Source: DASRHT01 sp035293765 (GTDB taxonomy: Bacteria > Chloroflexota > Ktedonobacteria > Ktedonobacterales > Ktedonobacteraceae). Taken from it: a DNA stretch of 64,000 bases. A program made the position numbers and the translations under genes. Positions 33,719 to 42,905 of this stretch are shown here, piece by piece; the first letter of the stretch is position 1, and each line of letters opens with the position of its first letter. Below the pieces are notes generated by a model. That model had not been told where the DNA came from. It worked only from the letters and a program-made list of their open reading frames with translations, and made no database searches. The stretch covers positions 1 to 64,000 of the forward strand of contig DATGMF010000061.1 of NCBI GenBank assembly GCA_035293765.1, given 5' to 3'.

Positions 33719-33784
33719 CAGACGACCAACGCTGCTGTCGCGCCGTAGCTCCCCGATTCATCGTGGGAGCACTCAGGTCGTCTG
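33719..33784 (-). repeat. palindromic element copy E3 with outer stem
   Basis: The core (33745-33770) is in the opposite orientation to E1, and CAGACGACC (33719-33727) pairs with GGTCGTCTG (33776-33784). It lies in the 367-base spacer between the DedA and glycosyltransferase genes. The remaining spacer holds no gene. Confidence 0.85.
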
Positions 33785-33812
33785 AAATGAATTGTATGCC
33801 AATGATAATCGA

Positions 33813-33841
33813 TTAGCAGAATCCGGTGAAGGGGGTATAAT
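33813..33841 (+). promoter_or_regulatory. promoter with perfect -10 near the glycosyltransferase start
   Basis: TTAGCA (33813-33818), 17 bases, TATAAT (33836-33841). Transcription would begin near 33848, only about ten bases before the ATG at 33858 (or around an in-frame GTG at 33846), so the mRNA has a very short leader or none. Confidence 0.6.
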
Positions 33842-33857
33842 TTCAGTGGCTGGATCG

Positions 33858-35255
33858 ATGAAGAAGCTTGTAAGGCAATACTGGCTAGATGTTTTTGTCC
33901 TCCTGGCGATGTGTAGCCTCCTATTCTATGGCGCATCCTGGCAAATGTTTGGTTTATTTTCAGATGCTGCAAGGTATCAGTGCTATGCTGATGCCTTCTG
34001 GAATGGGCAATCCGCGCTTAAAACGCTGCCCTCCCCTCAATGTAATTTCATCCTGTATCCCGATAAATCATCTATTTCTTCGGCCACAGTTGCTCGCACG
34101 ATGCGGCAGCAGGGACTGCCAAACTTTATGGCTCGCTATGTGGCTGCGCAATCTTCCACCCAACGTTTTCAATCCCTACCGTATGAATATCCCATTCTGG
34201 CTCTAGCACCTTTTTCGCTTGGCCTGCTATTTGTCGATCCTCATTGGTACCAGGTGGCTTTTGCTCTATGGATGTTACTCATCGCTGTTGTTGCCTATAT
34301 CATGCTGGCGCGTTATCGTTCAAGAAAGTCCGCCATCGTCTATGCTATCTACCTGACGGTTGCAGGTTGGGCTACGCTGGCGGGGCGTTTCGATATCATT
34401 CCGGCGGCCCTGACTTTAGGGGCTTTACTATGCGCGGTACGCATGAGGTGGAAATGGAGTTTTGCGCTGTTGGCGCTGGCAACAATGTTTAAATTTTATC
34501 CTCTGGTGCTGCTTATACCCTTCCTCCTGGCGCAACAGATGCAGGTGCAGCATACTAAATGGTATGCGTGGCAACGCTGGGTTCCTCTTGGCGTGTATGT
34601 GGCCGTCTGCGCGGTTACAGTTGTGGTGTCGCTATTACTCAATGTTGGAGGGACGCTTGCGCCATTGAGCTACTTTGATGACCGACCCATTCAGGTTGAG
34701 TCGCTGGCAGCATCTGTCATCTGGCTCTCGAATTTCTTTAACCATAGTTCGTATTATTTTGACTTTACGTTCGGTTCTCTCAATATTTTCAGCCCTCTTT
34801 CATCGGGCGTCTCGCTGGCCGGTACTCTTCTGTTGATCACCGGGCTGCTCTATACATGCTGGCTGCAGTGGCAACGTAAAATCGATCTTGCTGTGTCCTG
34901 CCTTTTGATTTTGCTCATTGTGGTCGTGATGGGCAAGATCTTCAGCCCGCAATACCTGATCTGGCTCGTCCCGTTCTTAGCGTATGTAGGAGAGTTTGAT
35001 CTACGCTGGGTAGTTTCCTGGGTGATCATCGGGGTGTTGACCTCCTGGATCTATCCTTCCATGTATCTCACGACGACTATTGCTCAGAAGGTTCCCGAAT
35101 ACCCACTATTTTTCCCTGTCATCACAGTCCGTAATTTCATCCTCCTGGCATTTGTCCTGATATTACTCTTTTATTGCTCGCGCAGGCGTCCCGCTGAACT
35201 GGCGAGCTCTACCAACAGAGGACTACATCCTGTTCCCGCAAGCGCCGGCGTGTGA
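33858..35255 (+). CDS. GT87-like (DUF2029) membrane glycosyltransferase
   Basis: The 465-residue protein has about ten to eleven hydrophobic segments. It shows the features of polyprenol-phosphate-dependent mannosyltransferase-like proteins: an Asp/Arg-rich first loop (FSDAARYQCYADAFWNG), YEYPILALAPF, GRFDIIPAALTLGALL and KFYPLVLLIPFLLA near helix 7, and FSPQYLIWLVPFLAYV before the last helices. Such GT-C enzymes take a sugar from a lipid-phosphate donor and add it to a cell-surface glycan outside the membrane. Start choice is weak: the frame opens at TTG 33792, and the ATG at 33858 is next to a predicted transcript start. It is convergent with a second GT-C gene (7-base gap). Confidence 0.8.
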   Translation: MKKLVRQYWLDVFVLLAMCSLLFYGASWQMFGLFSDAARYQCYADAFWNGQSALKTLPSPQCNFILYPDKSSISSATVARTMRQQGLPNFMARYVAAQSSTQRFQSLPYEYPILALAPFSLGLLFVDPHWYQVAFALWMLLIAVVAYIMLARYRSRKSAIVYAIYLTVAGWATLAGRFDIIPAALTLGALLCAVRMRWKWSFALLALATMFKFYPLVLLIPFLLAQQMQVQHTKWYAWQRWVPLGVYVAVCAVTVVVSLLLNVGGTLAPLSYFDDRPIQVESLAASVIWLSNFFNHSSYYFDFTFGSLNIFSPLSSGVSLAGTLLLITGLLYTCWLQWQRKIDLAVSCLLILLIVVVMGKIFSPQYLIWLVPFLAYVGEFDLRWVVSWVIIGVLTSWIYPSMYLTTTIAQKVPEYPLFFPVITVRNFILLAFVLILLFYCSRRRPAELASSTNRGLHPVPASAGV

Positions 35256-35262
35256 GGTGAAT

Positions 35263-36981
35263 CTACCCCTCCGCTGCGGCGCTCGTGGGGGTAGCCTCAA
35301 GGCTGTGGTCATTTGTTGCAATAGGCAAGAATAGGAAGATGAGCAGGACCACAATAGGAGGCCCGAGGGTCGTAAGGAAATCGAGCCCGATCCATTCTCC
35401 GAACGGGGCCTTCTTCTGATGGTAGAGGTAGATGATGAGGGATGTTGCGGAGAATGTGAAAGTTGCGGCGATCAACGCCCGGGCCACGCGGTCATATGTG
35501 ACGGGCAGGCAAACAACGGCCAGGCTGAGCACCCAGGCAAGATACCAGGGGAAGAACCAGGGCGTAACGACCAGCAACGTTCCTAGCGTGGCAAGCGAGG
35601 CAACTGCCAGCGTCCGCGTGGTGGGGGCGCGCCATAACCAGATGATGCTGACGATCATCAATAGGGCTAAAGCCACAAGGTTGATCCTGTCCCATGTATC
35701 GTGGGAGCTAAATATCTGCAAAGGAAGATACGTCCAGTTATTAACGGGCGGCAGGCCATATACCTGTACCACGCGTATAATTGCCCGGTGAATGGAGCCA
35801 TAGGACATAGTAGCAGAGGGGGGCGCGGTAAAACTCGTGATGATATCACCGATGCTATGTCCGATCCAATAAGGAGCATACATTACCAGGACCAGCGTGA
35901 TACTGGTCAAACCAGCCAGGAGCGCCGTTAATAACGCTGATTTCCATTCCAGCTTTCGTTGCTGTGGGAGTTCTGCTGCGGGATAGAGCCTTTTGCGAAC
36001 AAGCATTACTAATGAAAGCACGACGAGCGGTAACGCTGTAAACTTAATCAATGCAGCCAGGGTGAATGCGAACAATGATGGAAGATAGCTGCGCAAGCCG
36101 CCGGTCTTGCGTAGTTCGTAACGTATGCTAAAGAGCAGGCCAAGTAAAAAGAATGTAACCATGAATTCGTCATTATGGCCGCCGAGACTGCTTTCTTCCA
36201 GCAAAAGGGGATTCCAGGCGTAAAGGAGAGTGCCGAGCACGATTGTGCGCTCCGACCGCTCCATTGTACGCAACAGGCGTATGATGAGCAACGTATTGAC
36301 GAGATGAATTGCGAACGCGAATATCCGATAGATGAGTAATGCCCGGTCGGTATTGTCGCCAATGATCGGAGTAAAAACGGCGCTGAGCGTTAACCAGAGT
36401 GGACCATAGGCGGCAATGGCTTTTTTCCAGTCATCGTAGGGCAAGAAATAGTCATGTGGGAAGCGGATTAACGGGACGAAATAGGGGTTGGCATGGTAAA
36501 TGGTAATAATACGACCGTAGCTTGTATAGACAAAAATATCGTGCGAGAGCATCGCCGGCGTTAGAATGAAAATGATCCCACAGATCGCTGCTCCGGCCCA
36601 GATCCATCGTAGAGTGGACTTACTGGTGCCTGGCGTTGATTGACGCTGTATGAACCAGGCGAATAGTCCATAGATGATGAAAGCTATAGCCATACAAGCG
36701 AGGAAAAGAAGAGCATGCGTTGAGATTTGAGAAGCGCGCGGATCGGCAGCCAGACCAAAATCGATTGGTAGCCAGGCGCCGAAGAGCGTGAGAAAAAAAT
36801 TAGTAGGGAGTTGATAAAAAGCAACCCCAGCCAGACGCACCAGAGGCGCAATACTGATGAGGATGCACAAAATAAAAGCACATGTGAAGAGCATCGGCGC
36901 TTTCGTGCTTTTTGATTGTGTGACCTGCTGATTGTCCAGAGGTCTGGAAGCTACCGGCATTGCTGCTACTATTTTTCTCAT
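35263..36981 (-). CDS. GT-C membrane glycosyltransferase (alpha-mannosyltransferase-like)
   Basis: The 572-residue polytopic protein has about thirteen hydrophobic segments. The region LSHDIFVYTSYGRIITIYHANPYFVPL resembles the catalytic Asp loop and Y-HANPY motif of DUF2029/MptB-like alpha-mannosyltransferases. AAYGPLWLTLSAV, LYAWNPLLLEESSLGGHNDEFM and ALIKFTALPLVVLSLVMLVRKR follow in family order. VTPWFFPWYLAWVLSLAVV occupies the conserved C-terminal position. It probably transfers a sugar from a polyprenol-phosphate donor to a cell-envelope glycan. It is upstream of the 36998-38143 gene product in function only; on DNA it follows that gene by 16 bases on the same strand, so the two form an operon. 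Confidence 0.82.
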   Translation of the reverse strand: MRKIVAAMPVASRPLDNQQVTQSKSTKAPMLFTCAFILCILISIAPLVRLAGVAFYQLPTNFFLTLFGAWLPIDFGLAADPRASQISTHALLFLACMAIAFIIYGLFAWFIQRQSTPGTSKSTLRWIWAGAAICGIIFILTPAMLSHDIFVYTSYGRIITIYHANPYFVPLIRFPHDYFLPYDDWKKAIAAYGPLWLTLSAVFTPIIGDNTDRALLIYRIFAFAIHLVNTLLIIRLLRTMERSERTIVLGTLLYAWNPLLLEESSLGGHNDEFMVTFFLLGLLFSIRYELRKTGGLRSYLPSLFAFTLAALIKFTALPLVVLSLVMLVRKRLYPAAELPQQRKLEWKSALLTALLAGLTSITLVLVMYAPYWIGHSIGDIITSFTAPPSATMSYGSIHRAIIRVVQVYGLPPVNNWTYLPLQIFSSHDTWDRINLVALALLMIVSIIWLWRAPTTRTLAVASLATLGTLLVVTPWFFPWYLAWVLSLAVVCLPVTYDRVARALIAATFTFSATSLIIYLYHQKKAPFGEWIGLDFLTTLGPPIVVLLIFLFLPIATNDHSLEATPTSAAAEG

Positions 36982-36997
36982 TACACAGATCTTTCTC

Positions 36998-38143
36998 CTA
37001 TACCATCCAACGATTCATCATAAAAAGTATACTCAAGGTTGCAAGCAGGGCCTGGAAAACCAGTAGAAGCGCCTGGTGCAATCTTGGGTGATGGATGCCA
37101 AGAATAGCCAGCGTCACAAAGCCGGGAAACAGTTCAAGCACGAAACGCTGGTTTGAGATCAGGGGATCGTGTTGCCCGGTGCTGGGACTGATAAGGATAT
37201 ACAACAAAAGGAGTCCCATCCACAGGGTATAGCTTGTGCGTAGCCTGGGCCTGCCCAGGATTGCCAGGGCAAGAAATGCCAGCGTGGCGCTGAGATCAAG
37301 CAGCACATGCGCCTGGTTAAAGGAGCCAAACGGCTGATTCCAGAACAGTTCGAAGAGTGCCTGCCAGATTCCTTGCCAGGGCCAGGAAAGGTGACGCGCC
37401 CAGTGGTCCTGCACGGTAGCGAAAGCGATGGGATCGCCAGTTGTATACCAGCAGTAGAGGCTATAGAGCGCCGTTCCCAGCGGAATCAATGCTACCGGCA
37501 GAAGCTTTGGCAGTGTTTGGCGCCAGGAGCACAACGTCTGATCCTCTCTTGTTTGCCATAGTTCATAAAGGTAGGGGATGACGAGCAGGATAGCGGCTGA
37601 GCGTGTCAATGCCGCTAGGAGGCCACAGCAACCTGCCCACCACCATTTTTTCCGTTGCAACGCCAGAAATGCGCCAGCCGTCAACAGAAGAAACAGCGAT
37701 TCGTTATAAGCCGCGAAAAAGAAAAAGGCTGTCGGGAAGATGCACAGGTAGAGAATAGTTCTGTATGCCACCTGTTCGCCTTCTGTCTCCACAACTAACT
37801 GGTAGATTACAAGCATGGCGCCTAGCAGGGCCACGTTGCTCAGGAGCGTGCCAACGGCCAGATAGCTCCAACTGGCAGGCGAGTAGGAGAAGGCGGAAAT
37901 CAGCAAGGGGAACAGTGGAAAAAAGGCAAGATCAAACTTCGATTGATAGCCATACTGCGCTATTCGCACATAATTTGCGGCATCCCAGTGGTTCCAGGTT
38001 GACAGTAGCGCCGGGATATCAACGGGCGTGTTCGAATATTTGGGGGCCGTCAGCAAAATATAGCCAAAGTAGGTAATCATTATCAAAAGCAGGCGCGTGA
38101 TAATAAATAACCATACGATGTCTCTAACCCAGGAGCCCTTCAT
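36998..38143 (-). CDS. PIG-V-like membrane mannosyltransferase
   Basis: The 381-residue protein has about nine hydrophobic segments. Its N-terminal part matches GPI mannosyltransferase 2 (PIG-V)-like bacterial proteins: STWNHWDAANYVRIAQYGYQ with the catalytic Trp-Asp, AFFPLFPLLI, AYRTILYLCIFPTAFFFFA and YNESLFLLLTAGAF. Such enzymes use lipid-linked mannose outside the membrane. ATG 38143 is selected because the protein then begins just before the first helix (MKGSWVRDIVWLFIITRLLL); the frame opens at 38287, and the ribosome binding site (GAGGG) is rather distant. It is the first gene of a two-gene operon with the GT-C gene at 35263-36981. Confidence 0.8.
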   Translation of the reverse strand: MKGSWVRDIVWLFIITRLLLIMITYFGYILLTAPKYSNTPVDIPALLSTWNHWDAANYVRIAQYGYQSKFDLAFFPLFPLLISAFSYSPASWSYLAVGTLLSNVALLGAMLVIYQLVVETEGEQVAYRTILYLCIFPTAFFFFAAYNESLFLLLTAGAFLALQRKKWWWAGCCGLLAALTRSAAILLVIPYLYELWQTREDQTLCSWRQTLPKLLPVALIPLGTALYSLYCWYTTGDPIAFATVQDHWARHLSWPWQGIWQALFELFWNQPFGSFNQAHVLLDLSATLAFLALAILGRPRLRTSYTLWMGLLLLYILISPSTGQHDPLISNQRFVLELFPGFVTLAILGIHHPRLHQALLLVFQALLATLSILFMMNRWMV

Positions 38144-38403
38144 GATAAATAAATAATTCCCTCTAGCCTGAAAGCTTATGGTTATCCAACCTGGCAAATT
38201 CATCGTTGCTGTCATTTCGAGACGAAATGGAATGGCACGAAGTAACGTAGTATGGCATCTCATGCTCTGCCAAATGATGTCTGTCAAGAGTCACTATAGC
38301 AGGAAGAGGGGTTTCAGGCAAGGGAAAGGTGAGGTTCCACGAGCAAACAAAATGGGCACTTCTTGCGAAGTACCCGGAAAAACGCATGAGAATGATGGCG
38401 TGA

Positions 38404-39495
38404 TTATACGCATTCTCGTAAAGCGACGCTGCCGCTAATGCCGCGTAACTTCATCAATGCAACCACTTCGAGTTGGCGCACGCGTTCCCTTGAGATGCCC
38501 AGCTCCTTGCCCACTTCCAGCAGGGTGCGGCTGCGGCCATCTCCGATGCCGTAACGTAATGTAATGACGGAACGCTCTCTGGGAGTCAACAGAGCCAGGG
38601 CGCGATGCAGTTCTTCGCCCAGTAAATGCTGGGATGCGGTTTCAGCAGGGGCGGGAGTTGTACTATCTTCCAGCGTGTCGGCAAGCGAATAACGCGCTTC
38701 GTCGTCTACTGGAGCGTCGAGAGAAACTGGCTGCTCAATCACACTGAGGAGATCTATGACCTCATCAACGTCGATGTTGCAGGCGGTAGCTATCTGCTCG
38801 GGCAGAGGGTCCAGGCCGTTTTCTTGTGAGAGTTGTGCTGCGACCCTGCGCACTTTGCGTAAACGTGTCGCGACATGCTCGGGCAGGTGGATCAGGCGGG
38901 ATTGCTCTCCTGCGGCTCTACTCACTGCCTGTCTGATCCACCAGGTGGCGTACGTGCCGAAGTGGCAGCCGCGCTGGTAATCGAACTTTTCGGCGGCGCG
39001 CATCAGTCCCAGATTCCCTTCCTGGATTAGATCAATCAGTGGGACGCCAGTACTGGTATAGCGGCGCGCAATGGCAATGACGAGTCGCAAGTTTGATTCG
39101 ATGAGTTTGCGTCGGGCCAGCTCATCGCCCGCAGCGACCCGCCGGGCCAGCTCAATTTCTTCCGCGTGGGTCAGTAAGCCAAGACCGCGAATGTCGCGCA
39201 GGTAGCTCTGAAAAGCATCTTCAGCGCCCGTCGCGTGTTTGATCGATGAAGTGTCTGCTTTTCTTGTGGGGGCATCCTCCAGGGGATCGTCATCCGCATC
39301 CTCGTCTTCTTCATCAATGAGCGTCTCTGCGATCTCATCCTCACCGAGCAAAGGCTCGATAGTGCGCGCTGGCATATGTCTATCCAACTCTATATTGAAC
39401 TCAGACGCGATGACGCTAGGAAGCCTGTCCATCGTCGTAAAATTGGTGGCTGGCATGGTTCTACGGTCGTCACTGACAGAATCAACAATTGCCAT
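38404..39495 (-). CDS. RNA polymerase sigma factor, RpoD/SigA family
   Basis: The 363-residue protein has an acidic N-terminal arm (residues ~45-80), then region 1.2 (DAFQSYLRDIRGLGLLTHAEEIELARRV), region 2 (NLRLVIAIARRYTSTGVPLIDLIQEGNLGLMRA, with the -10-binding FGTYATWWIRQAVSRA), region 3 (LPEHVATRLRKVRRVAA) and region 4 (LTPRERSVITLRYG, HTH LLEVGKELGISRERVRQLE). Region 1.1 of true RpoD is reduced to the acidic arm, so this may be an alternative group 2 (stationary-phase or stress) factor rather than the primary one. GAAGGGAG and GGAG precede the ATG. It stands alone with a 390-base upstream region. Confidence 0.92.
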   Translation of the reverse strand: MAIVDSVSDDRRTMPATNFTTMDRLPSVIASEFNIELDRHMPARTIEPLLGEDEIAETLIDEEDEDADDDPLEDAPTRKADTSSIKHATGAEDAFQSYLRDIRGLGLLTHAEEIELARRVAAGDELARRKLIESNLRLVIAIARRYTSTGVPLIDLIQEGNLGLMRAAEKFDYQRGCHFGTYATWWIRQAVSRAAGEQSRLIHLPEHVATRLRKVRRVAAQLSQENGLDPLPEQIATACNIDVDEVIDLLSVIEQPVSLDAPVDDEARYSLADTLEDSTTPAPAETASQHLLGEELHRALALLTPRERSVITLRYGIGDGRSRTLLEVGKELGISRERVRQLEVVALMKLRGISGSVALRECV

Positions 39496-39887
39496 GACTC
39501 CACGCTCCCTTCAGGAAACTTACCGACAAAATCAGCGTCGGCCCCATATGGCCTCGTGGTCAGCTTTAACAGGCTGTATTGCACGTTTATGCCGATGTGT
39601 ACGTGTCCATTTCTCTTCTTCTTTTCCTCTATTTTAAAGAATGGACCGGGGCCATAACATCGGGTGATTACCCTAAATACGATCAGGTTCTAACCTTATC
39701 TTCCCTGTGTGTGCTTGCTTTATATACGCTATCGTTGGATAGAAAGTTTTGGGTACATCCTTTCTCGTTACATCAATTACTGGATGTAAATATATAGCTA
39801 ATAAAGTCTGGATAATCATGGGTACGTCTCTGAATGAAGCCCCACTATCTGGACGCTGACTCCTGTCTCAGTAGGTAGAGGTAATTG
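39496..39887. other. intergenic region upstream of the sigma factor gene
   Basis: No gene with a credible ribosome binding site is seen in these 392 bases. They hold the promoter and leader of the sigma gene (minus strand) and the 3-prime region of the PRC-barrel-like gene. Short overlapping frames (39239-39797, plus strand) lack starts or family resemblance. Confidence 0.4.
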
Positions 39888-40222
39888 CTATGTTCGATCA
39901 GGATTCGTTTCGTCAAATGGATCGTGTATGCCATGACCGCGATCATAGAAGAGTTGCAGCGGATCACCCGGATGGTCTTCGTAGTCCGGGCGGACCTCCC
40001 ATTCCTTTTCGTTGACTTCACCTGCGCTCATTGACAACTGCATCTGATCTCCATAGACATTCGCGATGGCGCTATAAGGGATATACCGCTTTTTTTGAGC
40101 AGCGTCCCTTCGTGGACCAGGAAAGAATCTTCATAGACCTCAGCAATTTTGCCGAGGGATTGAGAATCAGATGAAGAGACCTGCATATGTTTATGAATGT
40201 TCTCCTGACTCCAGCGGACCAT
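39888..40222 (-). pseudogene. PRC-barrel/DUF2171-like protein interrupted by a frameshift at an A7 run
   Basis: The minus-strand ATG at 40222 (TAGGAG upstream) opens a frame reading MVRWSQENIHKHMQ, then GKIAEVYEDSFLVHEGTLLKK, and then runs into nonsense. If one base is gained within the seven-A run (T7 at 40090-40096 on the plus strand), reading continues as RYIPYSAIANVYGDQMQLSM, SAGEVNEKEWEVRP, DYEDHPGDPLQLFYDRGHG and ends at TAG 39888-39890. Both halves fit one PRC-barrel-like domain (roughly 110 residues), with an unbroken second half, so the gene is either freshly broken, expressed by polymerase or ribosome slippage on A7, or miscounted in sequencing. Proteins of this kind bind RNA or act in stress; function here unknown. 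Confidence 0.75.
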
Positions 40223-40366
40223 GTTCTCACTCCTACTTTCAGTTTTTATCAGGCATCCTATTCGCTTTCACGCGCCGCTATGCAGAAAAGTTTCAGGGCT
40301 TCACGCGCTAAAAGGCGGCGCTGCATGTCTGGAGTCGGGGCAAAGTTTAGAGGGAAGCCGATAATT

Positions 40367-41296
40367 TTAATAGGACAAAAGGGTGTCGATCACCATGTTC
40401 CAGAAGCGTTCCACCTCCAGGCTATACCCAACCGTTGCGTTGGGGGCCTTGTCCAGAACGCCATGCATGTCGCAGACCGTCCTGCCGCGCGTCCATTGCC
40501 CGGCCAGCTCGATTTCTACCCGCAGCGACTTGCTTTTGATGATGGTAGGATCAATAACGGCGGCGACTGCGCAAGGATCATGCACTGGCGCGGCAGAAAA
40601 GCCAAAAACTTTGTGATACGTCTCGGTGTAAAAGTCCAGTAATGCGGCAGCCAGAGAGGGAACCGGACGATGAGCGGATCGCAGTTGATGAAGAATGCTT
40701 TCAGTCGCCAGCGCTTGATGGGTAACTTCCAGGGGACACATGGTAATAGGGCGACCACAGGCAAAGACGATAGCAGCGGCATGTGGATCGGCGTAGATAT
40801 TAAACTCGGCGGCGGGAGTTACATTGCCGATTCCTATCGCTCCACCCATTAGAGAAATACCCCGAATTTTAGGCAGGATAGCGGGCTCGCGTCGTATAGC
40901 CATTGCAATATTGGTCAGCGGACCGGTAGGGACCAGGGTAATATCCCCTTCGGAGCCAAGAAGTAGCTCGATGATTAAATCAACGGCATGTTTGTTGATA
41001 GGCTCGATATCAGGGGCGGGAATATCCGGCCCATCCAGTCCCGATTCGCCGTGGATATTGGCTGCGTGCTGGGCTGGAACAACAAGCGGCCTTTCCATCC
41101 CTCTGGCAATTGGAATGGAGCGCAATCCTGCCAGAGAACAGACTTTCAAAGCGTTGAGGGTCGTTTTATCGACGGACTGGTTACCTGCCACCGTGGTAAT
41201 GGCAAGCAGCTCAATGTGCGGGTGACGGCCCGCGAGCAGGATCGCCATCGCATCATCATGTCCGGGGTCACAATCAAGAATGATTTTATGTTTCAT
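40367..41296 (-). CDS. ribonucleoside/inosine-uridine-type nucleoside hydrolase
   Basis: The 309-residue enzyme splits the N-glycosidic bond of nucleosides to ribose and base. The N-terminal Ca-binding signature IILDCDPGHDDAMAILLA is intact, as are TTVAGNQSVDKTTLNAL, HGESGLDGP, LVPTGPLTNIAMAI and the C-terminal HDPCAVAAVIDP with the catalytic-pocket His. AEFNIYADPHAAAIVF holds the ribose-binding Asn and Asp. The length is normal for the family. A weak purine-rich region (GAGAAAGATGAG) precedes the ATG. Substrate range (purine, pyrimidine or both) cannot be told. It stands alone; copy E4 of the palindromic element lies upstream. Confidence 0.92.
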   Translation of the reverse strand: MKHKIILDCDPGHDDAMAILLAGRHPHIELLAITTVAGNQSVDKTTLNALKVCSLAGLRSIPIARGMERPLVVPAQHAANIHGESGLDGPDIPAPDIEPINKHAVDLIIELLLGSEGDITLVPTGPLTNIAMAIRREPAILPKIRGISLMGGAIGIGNVTPAAEFNIYADPHAAAIVFACGRPITMCPLEVTHQALATESILHQLRSAHRPVPSLAAALLDFYTETYHKVFGFSAAPVHDPCAVAAVIDPTIIKSKSLRVEIELAGQWTRGRTVCDMHGVLDKAPNATVGYSLEVERFWNMVIDTLLSY

Positions 41297-41354
41297 AGCT
41301 CATCTTTCTCAGGAATGCTCCATGTATCTTCAGAGATTATATCACCGCGCCATT

Positions 41355-41426
41355 CATTGCAGACGGCCTGAGCTGTAGCTACCCGCTTCATCGTGGGAGC
41401 GCCAGCAGCGTTGGCCGTCTGCAATG
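41355..41426 (-). repeat. palindromic element copy E4 with 14-bp outer stem
   Basis: CATTGCAGACGGCC (41355-41368) and GGCCGTCTGCAATG (41413-41426) form a perfect 14-bp outer stem around the core at 41375-41400. Relative to E3, the flanks (CAGCAGCGTTGG side) are inverted with respect to the core. It lies between the divergent nucleoside hydrolase and FAD oxidoreductase genes. Confidence 0.88.
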
Positions 41427-41563
41427 GCAAGCCGTGCTGGCGGTAGTAGGGCAGTAGACGGTAATCGATTAATGCTCTATAATAGCGGGGAAGCAGAGAG
41501 GAAACGCGCTATTTTTAGCCTGCCAACTCTGTTCGCCAAACTCTCCTGAACAGAAGGAATTTC

Positions 41564-42811
41564 ATGCCAGACGATTATAATGTGTTAATTGTGGGCGGTG
41601 GGCCTGCGGGGCTGGCGGCTGCCGAGTCTGCGGCGAAACAAGGCGTGCATGTGCTTGTGCTGGAGCGGCAGAACGAGATTGGCTATCCGATCCATACCAG
41701 TGGCGGCAGTTGGATCAGCGATATGAAGGCCCTATCAGTGCCAGAGCAGCTCTATCATCCAATTACGAACGTTGTCTTTCTCTCTCCGCAGCGCGAAGTT
41801 TCCCTCCATTACAATCCAGCGGTAGCCTGCGTCGTGGACGTGCGAGGACTGTATCAACACCTTGCCCAGCGCGCCATTACGGCAGGGGCCACGCTGCGGA
41901 TGCGACATACGGTCGAGCAAACATTGATGGAGGGAGATCGCATAGTGGGCGTTACTGCGAAAAACCACGTCGGCGAGCGTGTAAAGCTGCGTTCAGCCGT
42001 GACTATCGATGCCAGCGGCTTCTCCCGCCATGTTGGCGTGCGTGCAGGCATGGGGGCTGCGTTTCACCGCTATGGCTATGGGGCCGAATACGATCTGTAC
42101 GCCCCCAACTATCCACAGGATGAGCTCTATTTGATTATGGGCAGCTCTTTTGCTCCTCGCGGCTATGCCTGGGTCTTTCCGCGAGGAAAGGGACGCGTGC
42201 GTCTGGGCGTGGGTGTGATTCATCCTGACTGCGATGAGGACGCGCGAACGTATCTAGAGCGGATTATGCATGATATTCCTCAGTTGAGCGAGAAATTCAA
42301 AGGCGCCAGCCCGATTGAATATCATACGGGGCTGTTTCCCTCGGAAGCCCCTCTTGAGCGATTTTCGCGCGACGGTCTGCTGCTGGTTGGAGATGCGGGC
42401 GGTCAGGGCTCAACGCTGGTCGGGGAAGGCATTCGTTTCGCGATCTACTCGGGGCAAATGGGTGGGCAGGTTGCGGCGGAAGCCGTCAAAGCGGGCGATA
42501 CGTCCGCGACATTTCTGGCGCGTTTTGATAAGCAATGGCGCGCTCGTTTTGGCCGTGATATGGATATCGCCTATATGATTAACAGGCGTATCTCGACCTA
42601 TAACGATCTCCAATGGGATAGCTCCCTCGATTTAATGCAGCGCCTGACGCCCGATCAGATGGCACAGGCTCTGCGCGGCGATTTCAGTGCCGGTCTTGTG
42701 ATGGGGATACTGGCGCGCAATCCCTCGCTGATTGTTAGCGGTGGCAAACGTTTTCTCGACTTGATGCTGGAGCGCATCAACAAGCCCACGCCGGCCTCGG
42801 CTGAAGGTTAG
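41564..42811 (+). CDS. geranylgeranyl reductase family FAD-dependent oxidoreductase
   Basis: The 415-residue protein starts with the dinucleotide-binding VLIVGGGPAGLAAAESAAKQG and has the family marks VLERQNEIGYPIHTSGG, PRGYAWVFPRGKGRVRLGVG and the FAD-ribityl motif GLLLVGDAGGQGSTLVGEGIRFAIYSG. This group comprises geranylgeranyl reductases, which saturate prenyl chains of lipids or quinones, and other flavoprotein hydroxylase-like enzymes. GAAGGAA lies before the ATG, and TATAAT at 41478-41483 is a likely -10. Copy 2 of the three-hairpin element begins ~95 bases after the stop. The substrate is unknown. Confidence 0.87.
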   Translation: MPDDYNVLIVGGGPAGLAAAESAAKQGVHVLVLERQNEIGYPIHTSGGSWISDMKALSVPEQLYHPITNVVFLSPQREVSLHYNPAVACVVDVRGLYQHLAQRAITAGATLRMRHTVEQTLMEGDRIVGVTAKNHVGERVKLRSAVTIDASGFSRHVGVRAGMGAAFHRYGYGAEYDLYAPNYPQDELYLIMGSSFAPRGYAWVFPRGKGRVRLGVGVIHPDCDEDARTYLERIMHDIPQLSEKFKGASPIEYHTGLFPSEAPLERFSRDGLLLVGDAGGQGSTLVGEGIRFAIYSGQMGGQVAAEAVKAGDTSATFLARFDKQWRARFGRDMDIAYMINRRISTYNDLQWDSSLDLMQRLTPDQMAQALRGDFSAGLVMGILARNPSLIVSGGKRFLDLMLERINKPTPASAEG

Positions 42812-42905
42812 GCCGTAGCGCGCCAGGGGAGGATGGAGCAGAAGCAGGCGGGGAAGTGGAAGGAGGGAATAGAATACCTTTGTGGCGTGTTATAGCATAC
42901 AGACC

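Noticed and set aside
35695..35706. Possible sixth copy of the palindromic core inside a glycosyltransferase gene
   Set aside because: Only 11-12 bases match on one arm and the other arm is unrelated; chance or a decayed copy cannot be told apart.
38213..38229. Hairpin CATTTCGagaCGAAATG upstream of the PIG-V-like gene
   Set aside because: Short, single copy and not placed at a gene end; probably insignificant.
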